Source: JBFWQM01 sp050249455
GTDB taxonomy: Bacteria; Pseudomonadota; Alphaproteobacteria; MPNO01; VGEU01
DNA length: 12,271 nucleotides
Reading direction: 5' to 3'
Assembly (NCBI GenBank): GCA_050249455.1
Contig: JBFWQM010000171.1
Coordinates: 1-12,271, forward strand
Positions 1 through 6,855 of this stretch are shown here, one piece after another. Within the stretch, counting starts at the first letter, position 1. Each line of letters opens with the position of its first letter. The notes below the pieces were generated by a model. That model saw only the letters and a program-made list of their open reading frames with translations. It had not been told where the DNA came from and made no database searches. The translations under genes and the position numbers were made by a program.

Positions 1-1279
1 CGGACACCACCAGCGACCCGTCCGGCTCCAGCCGGCCGAGGTCGCCGGTGCGGAACCAGCCGTCGTCGGTGAACGATTCGGCGGTCGCCTCCGGGTTCTT
101 ATGGTAGCCGGCGAAGACGTGCGGGCCGCGGATCTGGATCTCGCCGTCGCCGCCCTCGGCCTCCGGCGCGGCGATGCGTAGCTCCACGCCTTCGCCGGGC
201 AGCCCTTCGGTGCCGATGCGGGCGCGGCCGCGGCGGTTGTAGGTCGACACCGACGCCGTCTCGACCAGGCCGTAGCCCGACAGCGTTTCGAAGCCCAGCC
301 CGGTCAGGGTCCAGGCGATCTCCGGGTCCAGCTTGGCGCCGCCGGAGCCGAGCAGGCGCAGGTCCGGCGCGATCTTGCGACGCACCGGCCGCAACAGGAC
401 GCGGCCGAGGTCGAGGTTCCAGCGCCGCTTCGCCGCCACCGACAGCCGGAGCAGCGGCCGCAGCGGCCCCAGCTTCGCCGTCACGCCCTGCGCGAACGCC
501 TCGTACAGGCGCGGCACGCCGATCATCACGGTGGCGCGGCCGTGCTGCAGCGCCTCCAGGATGTCGGGGCCGGCGACCCCGCGCGGCAGCACCACGGTGG
601 CGCCGAGCGAGAACGGGAGCATCAGGCCGACGATGAACGGGTAGGCGTGGTGCAGCGGCAGCGGCAGCAGCACCCGGTCGCCCGGCCCGGCATAGCCGCC
701 GGCCGCCATCGAGTCGATGTTGGTCAGGATGTTGCGGTGGGTCAGCGGCACGCCCTTCGCCGCGCCCGTGGTGCCCGAGGTGTAGATGATGGCGGCGACG
801 TCGTCCGGCTGCGCCGCCGGCCGCTCTCCCAGGGGCTCGTCCAGCAGCGTCCGCCACGACGGCACGTCGCCTTCCGCCTCGTCGTCGAGCAGGAGGAGGC
901 GCAGCCCCGTCCGCTCGCGCAGCGGCGCCAGGCGCGGCAGCAGCTCGCGTACGGTGAACAGGACGGTGGCCTCGCTGTTGTCCAGCGCGCGGGCGATGTC
1001 GTCGGCGGTGCCCATGTCGTCCAGCGGCACGGCGGTCACCGCGGCGGCGATCATGCCGAGCCGCACCTCCACCCAGGCCAGCCGGTTCGGCGCGCAGATG
1101 GCGGCGCGGTCGCCCGGCTTGAGGCCGAGCCGGCCGGCGAGCCCCGCGCCGACCCGGTCTGCGGTCGCGCACAGCGCGGCGTAGCCGACCGTGGCCTCGC
1201 CCGCCTCGGCGAAGGCGTGGACGGCCGGCGCGTCGCCGTGGGCGCGCATCTCCTCGATGACGGTCTGCAGCGTGCGCAT
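1..1279 (-). CDS. AMP-dependent acyl-CoA synthetase (3' end cut by window edge)
   Basis: Adenylate-forming enzyme that would activate a carboxylic acid through an acyl-AMP to an acyl-CoA in the cytoplasm. Reading the minus strand from the ATG at 1279 gives 426 residues before the window ends; the C-terminal lid domain is missing only because of the edge. Visible ANL-superfamily motifs are the P-loop-like YTSGTTG at residues 166-172, GYGLVET at about 335-341 with the conserved Glu340, and the WFRTGD motif with Asp413, which binds the ribose of AMP. The N-terminus (MRTLQTVIEEM) begins the fold directly, with no leader peptide. The substrate cannot be read from sequence; overall it looks like a medium- or long-chain or aromatic acyl-CoA ligase. 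It is divergent from the gene at 1372 and the two share a 92-bp regulatory gap. The ribosome-binding site is weak. The family call is firm, the substrate unknown. Confidence 0.93.
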   Translation of the reverse strand, partial: MRTLQTVIEEMRAHGDAPAVHAFAEAGEATVGYAALCATADRVGAGLAGRLGLKPGDRAAICAPNRLAWVEVRLGMIAAAVTAVPLDDMGTADDIARALDNSEATVLFTVRELLPRLAPLRERTGLRLLLLDDEAEGDVPSWRTLLDEPLGERPAAQPDDVAAIIYTSGTTGAAKGVPLTHRNILTNIDSMAAGGYAGPGDRVLLPLPLHHAYPFIVGLMLPFSLGATVVLPRGVAGPDILEALQHGRATVMIGVPRLYEAFAQGVTAKLGPLRPLLRLSVAAKRRWNLDLGRVLLRPVRRKIAPDLRLLGSGGAKLDPEIAWTLTGLGFETLSGYGLVETASVSTYNRRGRARIGTEGLPGEGVELRIAAPEAEGGDGEIQIRGPHVFAGYHKNPEATAESFTDDGWFRTGDLGRLEPDGSLVVS

Positions 1280-1310
1280 TGGTCTCAAGTTAGGGGCCGG
1301 CGGGGAACCG

Positions 1311-1338
1311 CACAAGCTGCGGCGGGATGCAGCTTGTG
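1311..1338. promoter_or_regulatory. Perfect 10-bp inverted repeat, probable operator
   Basis: Arms CACAAGCTGC (1311-1320) and GCAGCTTGTG (1329-1338) are exact reverse complements separated by 8 bp. They lie between the divergent starts at 1279 and 1372. The layout suits a dimeric regulator controlling one or both genes. The regulator is not in the window. The ATG at 1327 falls inside the element, which argues against it as a start. Confidence 0.55.
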
Positions 1339-1371
1339 ATCGGCGGCAGGCTTTGGTCATATCACTCCGCC

Positions 1372-1974
1372 ATGGCCGAAACCGCCCCCGCCGCCAAAGT
1401 CGCCTACGACCAGCGCCTCGCCCGCGTCCTGGTGCGTCCGCTCGCCCGGACCCCGGTGACGCCCAACATGCTGACCTTCCTGAACCTGGTGGTCGCGCTC
1501 GCGGCCGCCTGGCTGTTCGCGCAGGGCGAGCCGCGGCTGACCCACTGGGGCGGCGCGCTGTTCATGCTGGCGATGTGGATGGACCACTGGGACGGCGAGC
1601 TGGCGCGGCTGACCCGCCGGACCAGCCGGTTCGGCCACTTCTTCGACCACGCGGTCGCCCTGACGACCTACGTCGCCGCCTTCGTCGGCATCGGCATCGG
1701 GCTGGGGCCGGCGGCGCTGGGCGGCTGGGCGGTCGCGCTGGGCGCCGCGGCCGGTATCGCGATCGCGGCGATCTTCGGCGTGCGTCTGTGGATCGAGCTG
1801 ACGCGCGGCGGCGCGGCGGTGAAGCAGACCATCCGCGGCGGCTTCGAGATCGAGGACACGATGTACGTCCTCGGGCCGATCGCGTGGCTCGGCCTGCTGG
1901 AGCCGTTCGTGCTGCTGGCCGGCATCGGCGCGCCCGTCTTCCTCGCGTACACCGTGTGGCGCGCGCTGCGCTAG
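1372..1974 (+). CDS. CDP-alcohol phosphatidyltransferase family membrane protein, variant active site
   Basis: A 200-residue integral membrane protein of the CDP-alcohol phosphotransferase family, whose members swap CMP on a CDP-linked lipid or alcohol for a second alcohol during phospholipid or phosphodiester synthesis. The signature is D71-x2-D74-G75-x2-A78-R79-x8-G88-x3-D92, followed by x3 and then Ala96. In the family consensus this last position is the fourth aspartate, the proposed catalytic base. Hydrophobic segments lie at about residues 35-50, 58-70, 97-136 and 165-195. I chose the ATG at 1372 over the in-frame ATG at 1327 because the earlier one adds 15 residues unlike the family and lies inside a perfect inverted repeat. 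No clear Shine-Dalgarno sequence precedes either. The family is clear; with Ala96 the activity is uncertain, and it could be a specialised or inactive member. Confidence 0.8.
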   Translation: MAETAPAAKVAYDQRLARVLVRPLARTPVTPNMLTFLNLVVALAAAWLFAQGEPRLTHWGGALFMLAMWMDHWDGELARLTRRTSRFGHFFDHAVALTTYVAAFVGIGIGLGPAALGGWAVALGAAAGIAIAAIFGVRLWIELTRGGAAVKQTIRGGFEIEDTMYVLGPIAWLGLLEPFVLLAGIGAPVFLAYTVWRALR

Positions 1975-2070
1975 ACTCGTTCGCTAGCTAACGGCAGCGA
2001 CCCCACGTCGCAGTGCGCCGGCGCGCAAGCCGTCTATCCTGTCCCGACCAGCAGGAGAGGGCGCCCCGTC

Positions 2071-3255
2071 ATGAAGTTCCACTTCTTCCACCTGATGCCG
2101 TACGCGCATCTCGACCTCGACTACGACAAGCAGCACCGGTCGGCGTGGATCGACCTCCCCAACACCTATTTCGACCCGGTGAAGGGCCATGCGCTCTACA
2201 ACCGCTATCTCGACGAGCTGGAATACGCCGAGGAGCTCGGCTTCGACGGCATGTGCGTCAATGAGCATCACCAGAACGCCTACGGGCTGATGCCGTCGCC
2301 GATCGTCATGGCCTCCGCCCTGGCGCGGCGCACCAGCCGCGCGAAGATCGCGATCCTGGGCAGCGCCTTCAACCTGCGCGACCACCCGCTGACCCTGGCG
2401 GAAGAGCACGCGATGATCGACTGCATTACCGGCGGCCGGCTGGTCTCCGGCATGGTGCGCGGCATCGGCTGCGAGTTTTACATCATGGGCGCCAACCCGA
2501 CCCTTTCGCTGGAGCGCTTCCACGAGGCGCACGACCTTGTGGTGCGCGCCTGGACCGAGCCGGGCCCGTTCGCGTTCGAGGGCAAGCACTACCACTTCGA
2601 ATACGTCAACGTCTGGCCGCGGCCTTTCCAGCAGCCGCACCCGCCGATCTGGTGTCCGTCGCTCGGCTCGATGGAGACCATCGAGTGGGCGGCCCATCCC
2701 AGCCGCAAATATTCCTATCTGCAGACCTACAGCCCGTTCAAGGCGGTGTCGCGCTACCTCAACGCCTATCGCCGGCAGTGCCAGGACTACGGCTACGAGC
2801 CGCCGGGCGAGCAGCTCGGCTGGGCGGCGCCGATCTACGTCTCCGACAACGACGAGAAGGCCAAGGCCGAGATCACGCCGCACATCGAGGCGTTCTTCAA
2901 CAAGTTCCTGCGCAACCCGCCGGAGCGCCTCCTGCCGCCGGGCTACATGTCGATGCGGTCGCTGAAGGCGGTGCGCCAGCACAAGTCCGGCATCGGCAAG
3001 ATCCAGTCGATCGACGCGCTGATGGGCGAGGAGGTCATCGTGGTGGGCAGCCCTGAGACCGTGGCGCGCAAGCTCAAGGCCTATCACCGCGAGACCGGCT
3101 TCGGCCATCTGCTGGCGATGCAGCAGATCGCGACGTTGCCCGCCGACCTGACGCGTCGTAGCATGGAGCTGTTCGCCCGCGAGGTGATGCCCGCGCTGCG
3201 GCCGTTGTCGGACCGTGACTACGAGCCGCCGCGCGAGGTCGTCGCCGCGCAGTAA
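2071..3255 (+). CDS. LLM class flavin-dependent oxidoreductase (luciferase-like monooxygenase)
   Basis: A 394-residue cytoplasmic TIM-barrel enzyme of the bacterial luciferase-like family, which uses reduced FMN or F420 and often oxygen to oxidise organic substrates. Features seen: a first strand beginning MKFHFFHLMPY; the E65-H66-H67 motif after strand 2, matching the Glu-His-His around the catalytic His of luciferase alpha; the flavin-side stretch TGGRLVSGMVRGIG at about 130-143; HPPIWCPS near 190; and a C-terminal VGSPETVARKLKAY segment typical of the family. AGGAGAGG at 2053-2060 is a strong ribosome-binding site 10 bp before the ATG. The methyltransferase-like gene follows after 45 bp, so co-transcription is likely. 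Bacterial members without an F420 pathway usually need a separate flavin reductase, which is not in the window. The family is certain, the substrate unknown. Confidence 0.92.
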   Translation: MKFHFFHLMPYAHLDLDYDKQHRSAWIDLPNTYFDPVKGHALYNRYLDELEYAEELGFDGMCVNEHHQNAYGLMPSPIVMASALARRTSRAKIAILGSAFNLRDHPLTLAEEHAMIDCITGGRLVSGMVRGIGCEFYIMGANPTLSLERFHEAHDLVVRAWTEPGPFAFEGKHYHFEYVNVWPRPFQQPHPPIWCPSLGSMETIEWAAHPSRKYSYLQTYSPFKAVSRYLNAYRRQCQDYGYEPPGEQLGWAAPIYVSDNDEKAKAEITPHIEAFFNKFLRNPPERLLPPGYMSMRSLKAVRQHKSGIGKIQSIDALMGEEVIVVGSPETVARKLKAYHRETGFGHLLAMQQIATLPADLTRRSMELFAREVMPALRPLSDRDYEPPREVVAAQ

Positions 3256-3300
3256 GGCGGACCCGGCCGCCGGCCGGCAACGAATGCGGGGAGACACGGG

Positions 3301-4422
3301 ATGGCCGCAGCCGGAAGACCGCCCTATCGCGCCGACCACGTCGGCAGCCTGTTGAGGCCGAAGGAGCTGCTGGACGCGCGCACCGCGCATGCCCAGGGCA
3401 AGCTGGACGCGGCCGGGCTGGCGGCGGTCGAGGACAAGTGCATCCGCCAGGCGGTCAGGATGCAGGAGGATCTCGGGCTGTTCGCCATCACCGACGGCGA
3501 ATACCGGCGCACCCACTGGCACACCGACTTCCTGGCGAAGATGGAAGGCGTAACGGTCAAGGGCGGCCTCTCCGTCAAGTTCCGCGGCGCGGGCCAGGAC
3601 GTCGATTTCGCGCCGCCGGTGTTCACCGTCACCGGCAAGCTGAAGCGCAAGGCCGGCATCGAGACCGACCGCTTCCAGTTCCTGCGCGGCCTGACCATGC
3701 GCACCGCCAAGCAGTGCATCCCGTCGCCGACCATGCTGCACTTCCGCGGCGGCCGCGCCGGGATCGATGCCAAGGCCTACCCCGACCTCGACGGCTTCTT
3801 CGCCGACCTCGCCGGCATCTATGCCGAGGAGATCGACGAGCTGTGGCGGCTCGGCTGCCACTATCTGCAGATCGACGAGACCAACTTCGCCTTCCTGTGC
3901 GACGAGAAGATGCGCGAGGGCGTCAAGGCGCGCGGCGACGATCCCGCCAAGCTGCCGCACGTCTACGCCCGGCTGATCAACGACGCGATCAAGCACCGCG
4001 ACCCCGACATGGTCGTCGCCACCCATATCTGCCGCGGCAATTACCGCTCCACCTGGGCGGCCGAGGGCAGCTACGAGCCGGTGGCCGAGGCGCTGTTCGG
4101 CGAGCTCAAGGTCGACGGCTATTTCCTGGAGTTCGACAGCCCGCGCGCCGGCGACTTCGCGCCGCTGCGCTTCGTGCCCAAGGGCAAGCGCGTCGTGCTC
4201 GGACTCGTCACCACCAAGTCGCCCGTCCTCGAATCGCGCGATACCCTGCTGCGCCGGATCGAGGAGGCGACCAAGTACGTCCCGATCGAGCAGCTCGCCA
4301 TCAGCCCGCAATGCGGCTTCGCCTCCACCGTCGAGGGCAACGAGCTGACCATCGAGCAGCAGATGGACAAGCTGGCGCTGGTCGTCTCGGTCGCCCGCGA
4401 GGTGTGGGGTTCGGCGGGCTAG
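3301..4422 (+). CDS. Cobalamin-independent methionine synthase (MetE C-terminal domain) family protein
   Basis: A 373-residue protein corresponding to the catalytic barrel of MetE; full-length MetE is about 750 residues with a duplicated N-terminal half that is absent here. It starts with the typical ADHVGSLLRP segment. The zinc-binding set is complete: H242 and C244 in THICRGNYRST, E277 in FLEFDSPR and C338 in PQCGFAST. E. coli MetE uses His641, Cys643, Glu665 and Cys726 in the same order. It should therefore transfer a methyl group to a zinc-activated thiol. The donor may be a methyl-folate, another methylated molecule or a corrinoid protein, so true methionine synthesis is not assured. GGGGAGA just before the ATG is a good ribosome-binding site. 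It sits 45 bp after the flavin monooxygenase gene and ends in an intrinsic terminator, suggesting a two-gene unit with a linked catabolic or demethylation role (inference). Confidence 0.88.
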   Translation: MAAAGRPPYRADHVGSLLRPKELLDARTAHAQGKLDAAGLAAVEDKCIRQAVRMQEDLGLFAITDGEYRRTHWHTDFLAKMEGVTVKGGLSVKFRGAGQDVDFAPPVFTVTGKLKRKAGIETDRFQFLRGLTMRTAKQCIPSPTMLHFRGGRAGIDAKAYPDLDGFFADLAGIYAEEIDELWRLGCHYLQIDETNFAFLCDEKMREGVKARGDDPAKLPHVYARLINDAIKHRDPDMVVATHICRGNYRSTWAAEGSYEPVAEALFGELKVDGYFLEFDSPRAGDFAPLRFVPKGKRVVLGLVTTKSPVLESRDTLLRRIEEATKYVPIEQLAISPQCGFASTVEGNELTIEQQMDKLALVVSVAREVWGSAG

Positions 4423-4440
4423 GCCGCGGAGAATTCTCGA

Positions 4441-4460
4441 AGAGGGACTCGAACCCGACT
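4441..4460 (-). other. tRNA T-arm-like fragment, probably a remnant
   Basis: Read on the minus strand this contains GGGTTCGAGTCCC, which looks like the T-loop of a tRNA with its TTCGAGT loop. Only the three inner stem pairs form; the outer two do not, and no anticodon or acceptor arm can be built from the flanks. It is therefore not a functional tRNA. It could be a decayed tRNA end or chance. A perfect 10-bp palindrome, GAGAATTCTC, lies next to it at 4429-4438. Confidence 0.3.
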
Positions 4461-4478
4461 GCGTAGAATTTGAAAGCG

Positions 4479-4512
4479 AAAGGGCGGGTTGTGGACCCGC
4501 CCTTTCTATTTC
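4479..4512 (+). terminator. Rho-independent terminator after the MetE-like gene
   Basis: A perfect 11-bp stem, AAAGGGCGGGT at 4479-4489 against ACCCGCCCTTT at 4495-4505, with a 5-nt loop and then CTATTTC. The T-tract is imperfect but the stem is strong. It separates the LLM/MetE-like unit from the paa-like operon and argues against any start for the next gene upstream of 4513. Confidence 0.75.
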
Positions 4513-4572
4513 GGGCTTCCATTCGCGACCGTCTGTCGCATCGCGCCCCGGATCGGGTCGTGCCATTGTCCC

Positions 4573-4600
4573 AATACATACTGACCAGTCAGTATGTATT
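4573..4600. promoter_or_regulatory. 28-bp near-perfect palindrome, TetR-type operator
   Basis: The half AATACATACTGACC (4573-4586) faces AGTCAGTATGTATT (4587-4600); 13 of the 14 pairs match and only the central pair fails. The core ACTGACCAGTCAGT has the form of operators bound by TetR-family repressors, including the ACCGACCGGTCGGT-like sites I recall for PaaR regulators of phenylacetate genes. It is AT-rich in GC-rich surroundings. It lies 31 bp upstream of the paaA-like ATG and overlaps a promoter-like region (TTGTCC at 4567-4572 and TATGTA at 4593-4598, or CAGTAT at 17-bp spacing), so a bound protein would block transcription. No regulator gene is in the window. Confidence 0.82.
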
Positions 4601-4631
4601 CGACTCGCTACGAAACCGACGGGGAGCGCTC

Positions 4632-5588
4632 ATGGCGACGCGACTGATATCCGATCCGCAGGAGATGGAGCGCGCCGAGCTTGCGCTGCAGCACCGCGTG
4701 AAGGCGGGCTACAAGCTCGAGGACGAGAGCGAGATGACGCCGCGCTACCGCGAGGTGCTGGTCAACACCATGCACATCGCTGCGGACCTGGAGATGATGA
4801 CCCTGCCGGTCTACCACCCGGCACTGCTGGTCGGGCCGTGCCTCGACGACAAGATCGCGGTGGCCGCGGCGATCCAGGACGAGCTCGGCCACGCCCAGGT
4901 CATGTACCGGATGCTGGAGGACTTCGGCTACGACACGCACCGGATGATCTTCGACCGCGACCCGAAGGAGTTCCGCACCTTCTTCCTGATCGAGCATCCG
5001 CTGAAGAGCTACATCGAGTGCGTCGTCGCGATGCTGCTGGGCGACCGCGCCGGCTACACCACGACGCGCGACCTCGAGGAGCACTGCTCGTTCGGCCCCT
5101 ACGCGCGGTCGCTGCGCAAGGTCAACTTCGAGGAGCAGTGGCACGTCGGCCACGGCGAGCGCTGGGTGAAGTTCTTCTGGAACCACTCGCCCGAGACGCG
5201 CAAGCGGGTGCAGGAGGCGGTGGATTTCTATTTCCCGATGGCGGTGATGTGGTTCGGCGTGCCCGACGGCATGAAGAAACGCACCGACCAGCTCGCCTAC
5301 AAGATCCGCGGCGCTTCCAACGACGAGATGCGCCAGCGCTGGCTGACCGAGGTGGTGCCGTTCTGCGAGGAGGTCGGCATCCGCGTGCCGGCGCACTTCG
5401 ACAAGGAGAAGAACGCCTACGTCCTCGACTACCAGCCGCCGATCCTGCTCGACCAGGAGACCCGGACCTGGGACTACACGACGGTATCGTGGGAGGAGAA
5501 GTTCAAGCAGTGGAAGGAAGGCGGCCGCGAGAAGCTGCCGGCGCTCGCGCGCATGCAAAGCGAGGTCTGGGGCGAGGAGCTGTGGTGA
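4632..5588 (+). CDS. paaA: PaaA-like di-iron oxygenase catalytic subunit
   Basis: A 318-residue ferritin-like protein related to PaaA, the catalytic subunit of phenylacetyl-CoA 1,2-epoxidase (E. coli PaaA is 309 residues). The di-iron ligands are all present by alignment with my recollection of E. coli PaaA: E54, E84 and H87 in QDELGH, D138 in LLGDRAG, and E168 with H171 in NFEEQWH. FGPYAR and the C-terminal DEMRQRW segment also match the family. However, the positions of E. coli Glu49 and Lys68, a second-shell salt bridge, are Tyr61 and Ala80 here. It is therefore probably a divergent oxygenase acting on a different CoA ester. The ATG at 4632 follows GGGGAG at 4621-4626; a longer frame from 4470 would run through the terminator and operator. 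Its stop overlaps the paaB-like start (TGATG). Family call high, substrate unknown. Confidence 0.87.
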   Translation: MATRLISDPQEMERAELALQHRVKAGYKLEDESEMTPRYREVLVNTMHIAADLEMMTLPVYHPALLVGPCLDDKIAVAAAIQDELGHAQVMYRMLEDFGYDTHRMIFDRDPKEFRTFFLIEHPLKSYIECVVAMLLGDRAGYTTTRDLEEHCSFGPYARSLRKVNFEEQWHVGHGERWVKFFWNHSPETRKRVQEAVDFYFPMAVMWFGVPDGMKKRTDQLAYKIRGASNDEMRQRWLTEVVPFCEEVGIRVPAHFDKEKNAYVLDYQPPILLDQETRTWDYTTVSWEEKFKQWKEGGREKLPALARMQSEVWGEELW

Positions 5589-5845
5589 TGAAGCACAAGA
5601 CGTTCGACCGCAAGCGCGAGTTCGGCGGCGACCGGCCGCAGTACTACGAGGTGTTCGCGCGTAAGACCTCTGAGGACCCGCTCACCCATGTCGGCAGCAT
5701 CGAGGCGCCGAACGAGGACCTCGCCGAGGCGCGGGCGTGGATGATCTACGACGAGCACGAATGGCGCGAGCTCTGCCTCGCGCCGGCGACGGCGTTCATC
5801 CCGATCACCGAGCGCGGCCGGCGCATCCGGATCAAGGAAGTCTGA
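5588..5845 (+). CDS. paaB: PaaB-like oxygenase small subunit
   Basis: An 85-residue protein resembling PaaB, the non-catalytic subunit that bridges PaaAC units in the phenylacetyl-CoA epoxidase complex. Seen: the YYEVFARK and THVGSIEAPNEDLAEARA segments, matching YEVFVRS and HVGSLHAADEHMALENAR of E. coli PaaB, followed by a short beta-rich tail. It is shorter than E. coli PaaB, 85 against 95 residues. The ATG shares its first base with the paaA-like stop codon, and the stop is one base before the paaC-like ATG, so translation is coupled on both sides. With no catalytic residues of its own, its job is to assemble the oxygenase. The length and motif match make the call firm. Confidence 0.87.
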   Translation: MKHKTFDRKREFGGDRPQYYEVFARKTSEDPLTHVGSIEAPNEDLAEARAWMIYDEHEWRELCLAPATAFIPITERGRRIRIKEV

Positions 5846-5846
5846 C

Positions 5847-6623
5847 ATGACGTTTTCCCTCGCCGCCCTCGATCCCGCGCCGCGCCGGCTGCTGCGCGAC
5901 GAGCTGCTGGCCATCGCCGACACCAAGCTGGTGCTCGGCAACTGGTACGCGGTGTGCATCATGAACGGCCGGTCGCTGCCCGACTTCGCGGCGCTGACCG
6001 CGATGACCGGCGTCACCTACGGCCATGCGCGCGCGCTCTACCAGTATTTGGTGAACTTCGGCACCGCCTACGCGACCCTGGAGCGCGGCCGCGGGCCCGA
6101 CGACATCCGCTCGATGAACCTGCTCGACAGCCCGCCGCGCGGTTGGGAGGATTTCCTCGCCGCCACCTGGCTGGCGGAGCAGGCGACATGGGCGATGCTG
6201 TCCGGGTTCCTGAAGAGCCCCGACCGCGTGCTCGCCGGCCTGGTCGAGAAGATCGGCCAGGAAATCTACTTCCACCTCAAATACGACACCGGCTGGATCC
6301 GCGTCGTCGCGGCGGACACGGCCTCGCGCGCGGCCTTCGTCGCCGCGCTCGACGCGCGCCTGCCGGCGGCGGTGCAGTGGTTCGGCGCCGACGGCGCCGA
6401 CGCGCTGCATGCGGCCGGCCTGCGCGACCTGCCGGTGGAGAAGCTCAGACGCGCGTTCGCGGCCGAGGTCGCCGCCGTCGCCGACCTCGTCCACCAGCCG
6501 ATCGAGGTCCCCGCGGCGGCTGCGCCGCCGGCGGGATGGCGCAGCGACGCGCGACGTGCCGGCGGCCTGCCGTCGCGGCTCTACGAGGTGGTGCGGTTCA
6601 AGGACCGGGAATCCGCGCACTGA
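5847..6623 (+). CDS. paaC: PaaC-like oxygenase structural subunit
   Basis: A 258-residue helical ferritin-like protein resembling PaaC, which pairs with PaaA as its scaffold subunit and has lost the metal site in E. coli. Matching blocks are IADTKLVLGNWYAV near the start, HARALYQYLVNF, a WLAEQATWAML helix and EIYFHLKYDTGWI at about residues 140-155 (E. coli PaaC has EARYHLRFSRGWL). The last 60 residues are Ala/Arg-rich and poorly conserved. It begins one base after the paaB-like stop and is the last gene of the operon; no paaD or paaE follows. An intrinsic terminator starts 27 bp after its stop. The sequence match to PaaC is weaker than for the other two subunits, but gene order supports it. 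Confidence 0.84.
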   Translation: MTFSLAALDPAPRRLLRDELLAIADTKLVLGNWYAVCIMNGRSLPDFAALTAMTGVTYGHARALYQYLVNFGTAYATLERGRGPDDIRSMNLLDSPPRGWEDFLAATWLAEQATWAMLSGFLKSPDRVLAGLVEKIGQEIYFHLKYDTGWIRVVAADTASRAAFVAALDARLPAAVQWFGADGADALHAAGLRDLPVEKLRRAFAAEVAAVADLVHQPIEVPAAAAPPAGWRSDARRAGGLPSRLYEVVRFKDRESAH

Positions 6624-6650
6624 GCGTCGGTGCGAAGGAAGGTCCGCTAT

Positions 6651-6682
6651 ACGGGGGAGGCGCCGCCTCCCCCGTTTTCGTT
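6651..6682 (+). terminator. Rho-independent terminator of the paaABC-like operon
   Basis: A perfect 11-bp stem, ACGGGGGAGGC at 6651-6661 against GCCTCCCCCGT at 6665-6675, has a 3-nt loop and is followed by TTTCGTT. It is the best terminator in the window and closes the paa-like operon before the binding-protein array. Confidence 0.85.
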
Positions 6683-6855
6683 CCCGGGGGCGACGGCAAT
6701 GCGGCGCGGCGATCGCGCCGCGGAAATTGCCGGCATCGTGTCGAAATGTTGTGCAAGCGGCGAAGACGCGATGCGCCGGGCCTTGCCCGCCGCGCCGGCA
6801 TTCCGTAACGCGTTTCCTTGTCTCCGCTCATCCCCCGAAGACGAGGATCGCGATC
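6683..6855 (+). promoter_or_regulatory. Leader region of the first TRAP binding-protein gene
   Basis: Non-coding stretch between the paa terminator and the first binding-protein gene. It holds an 8-bp inverted repeat (GCGGCGCG at 6701-6708 and CGCGCCGC at 6714-6721, 5-nt loop). A weak promoter candidate is TTGCCC (6783-6788) with TAACGC (6806-6811) at 17-bp spacing. A perfect palindrome, GATCGCGATC, at 6846-6855 directly abuts the ATG and could mask the ribosome-binding site GAGGA at 6843-6847. Only the inverted repeats are certain; the promoter is a guess. Confidence 0.35.

Noticed and set aside
99..1172. 357-residue minus-strand frame
   Set aside because: It is the wrong frame of the acyl-CoA synthetase; the correct frame from 1279 shows the AMP-binding motifs, while this one is Arg/Ala-rich with none.
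1327..1371. Earlier ATG for the CDP-alcohol transferase
   Set aside because: It sits inside the perfect inverted repeat and adds 15 residues with no family match.
4432..4515. A complete tRNA gene on the minus strand
   Set aside because: Only a partial T-loop is recognisable; no anticodon, D or acceptor arm can be folded.
1984..4566. 860-residue minus-strand open frame
   Set aside because: It is antisense to two clearly recognisable genes, has a His/Arg/Leu-rich composition typical of a reversed GC-rich frame, and matches no family I know.
4470..4631. N-terminal extension of the paaA-like gene
   Set aside because: It would run through a terminator stem and the 28-bp operator and adds residues unlike PaaA; the ATG at 4632 has a good ribosome-binding site.
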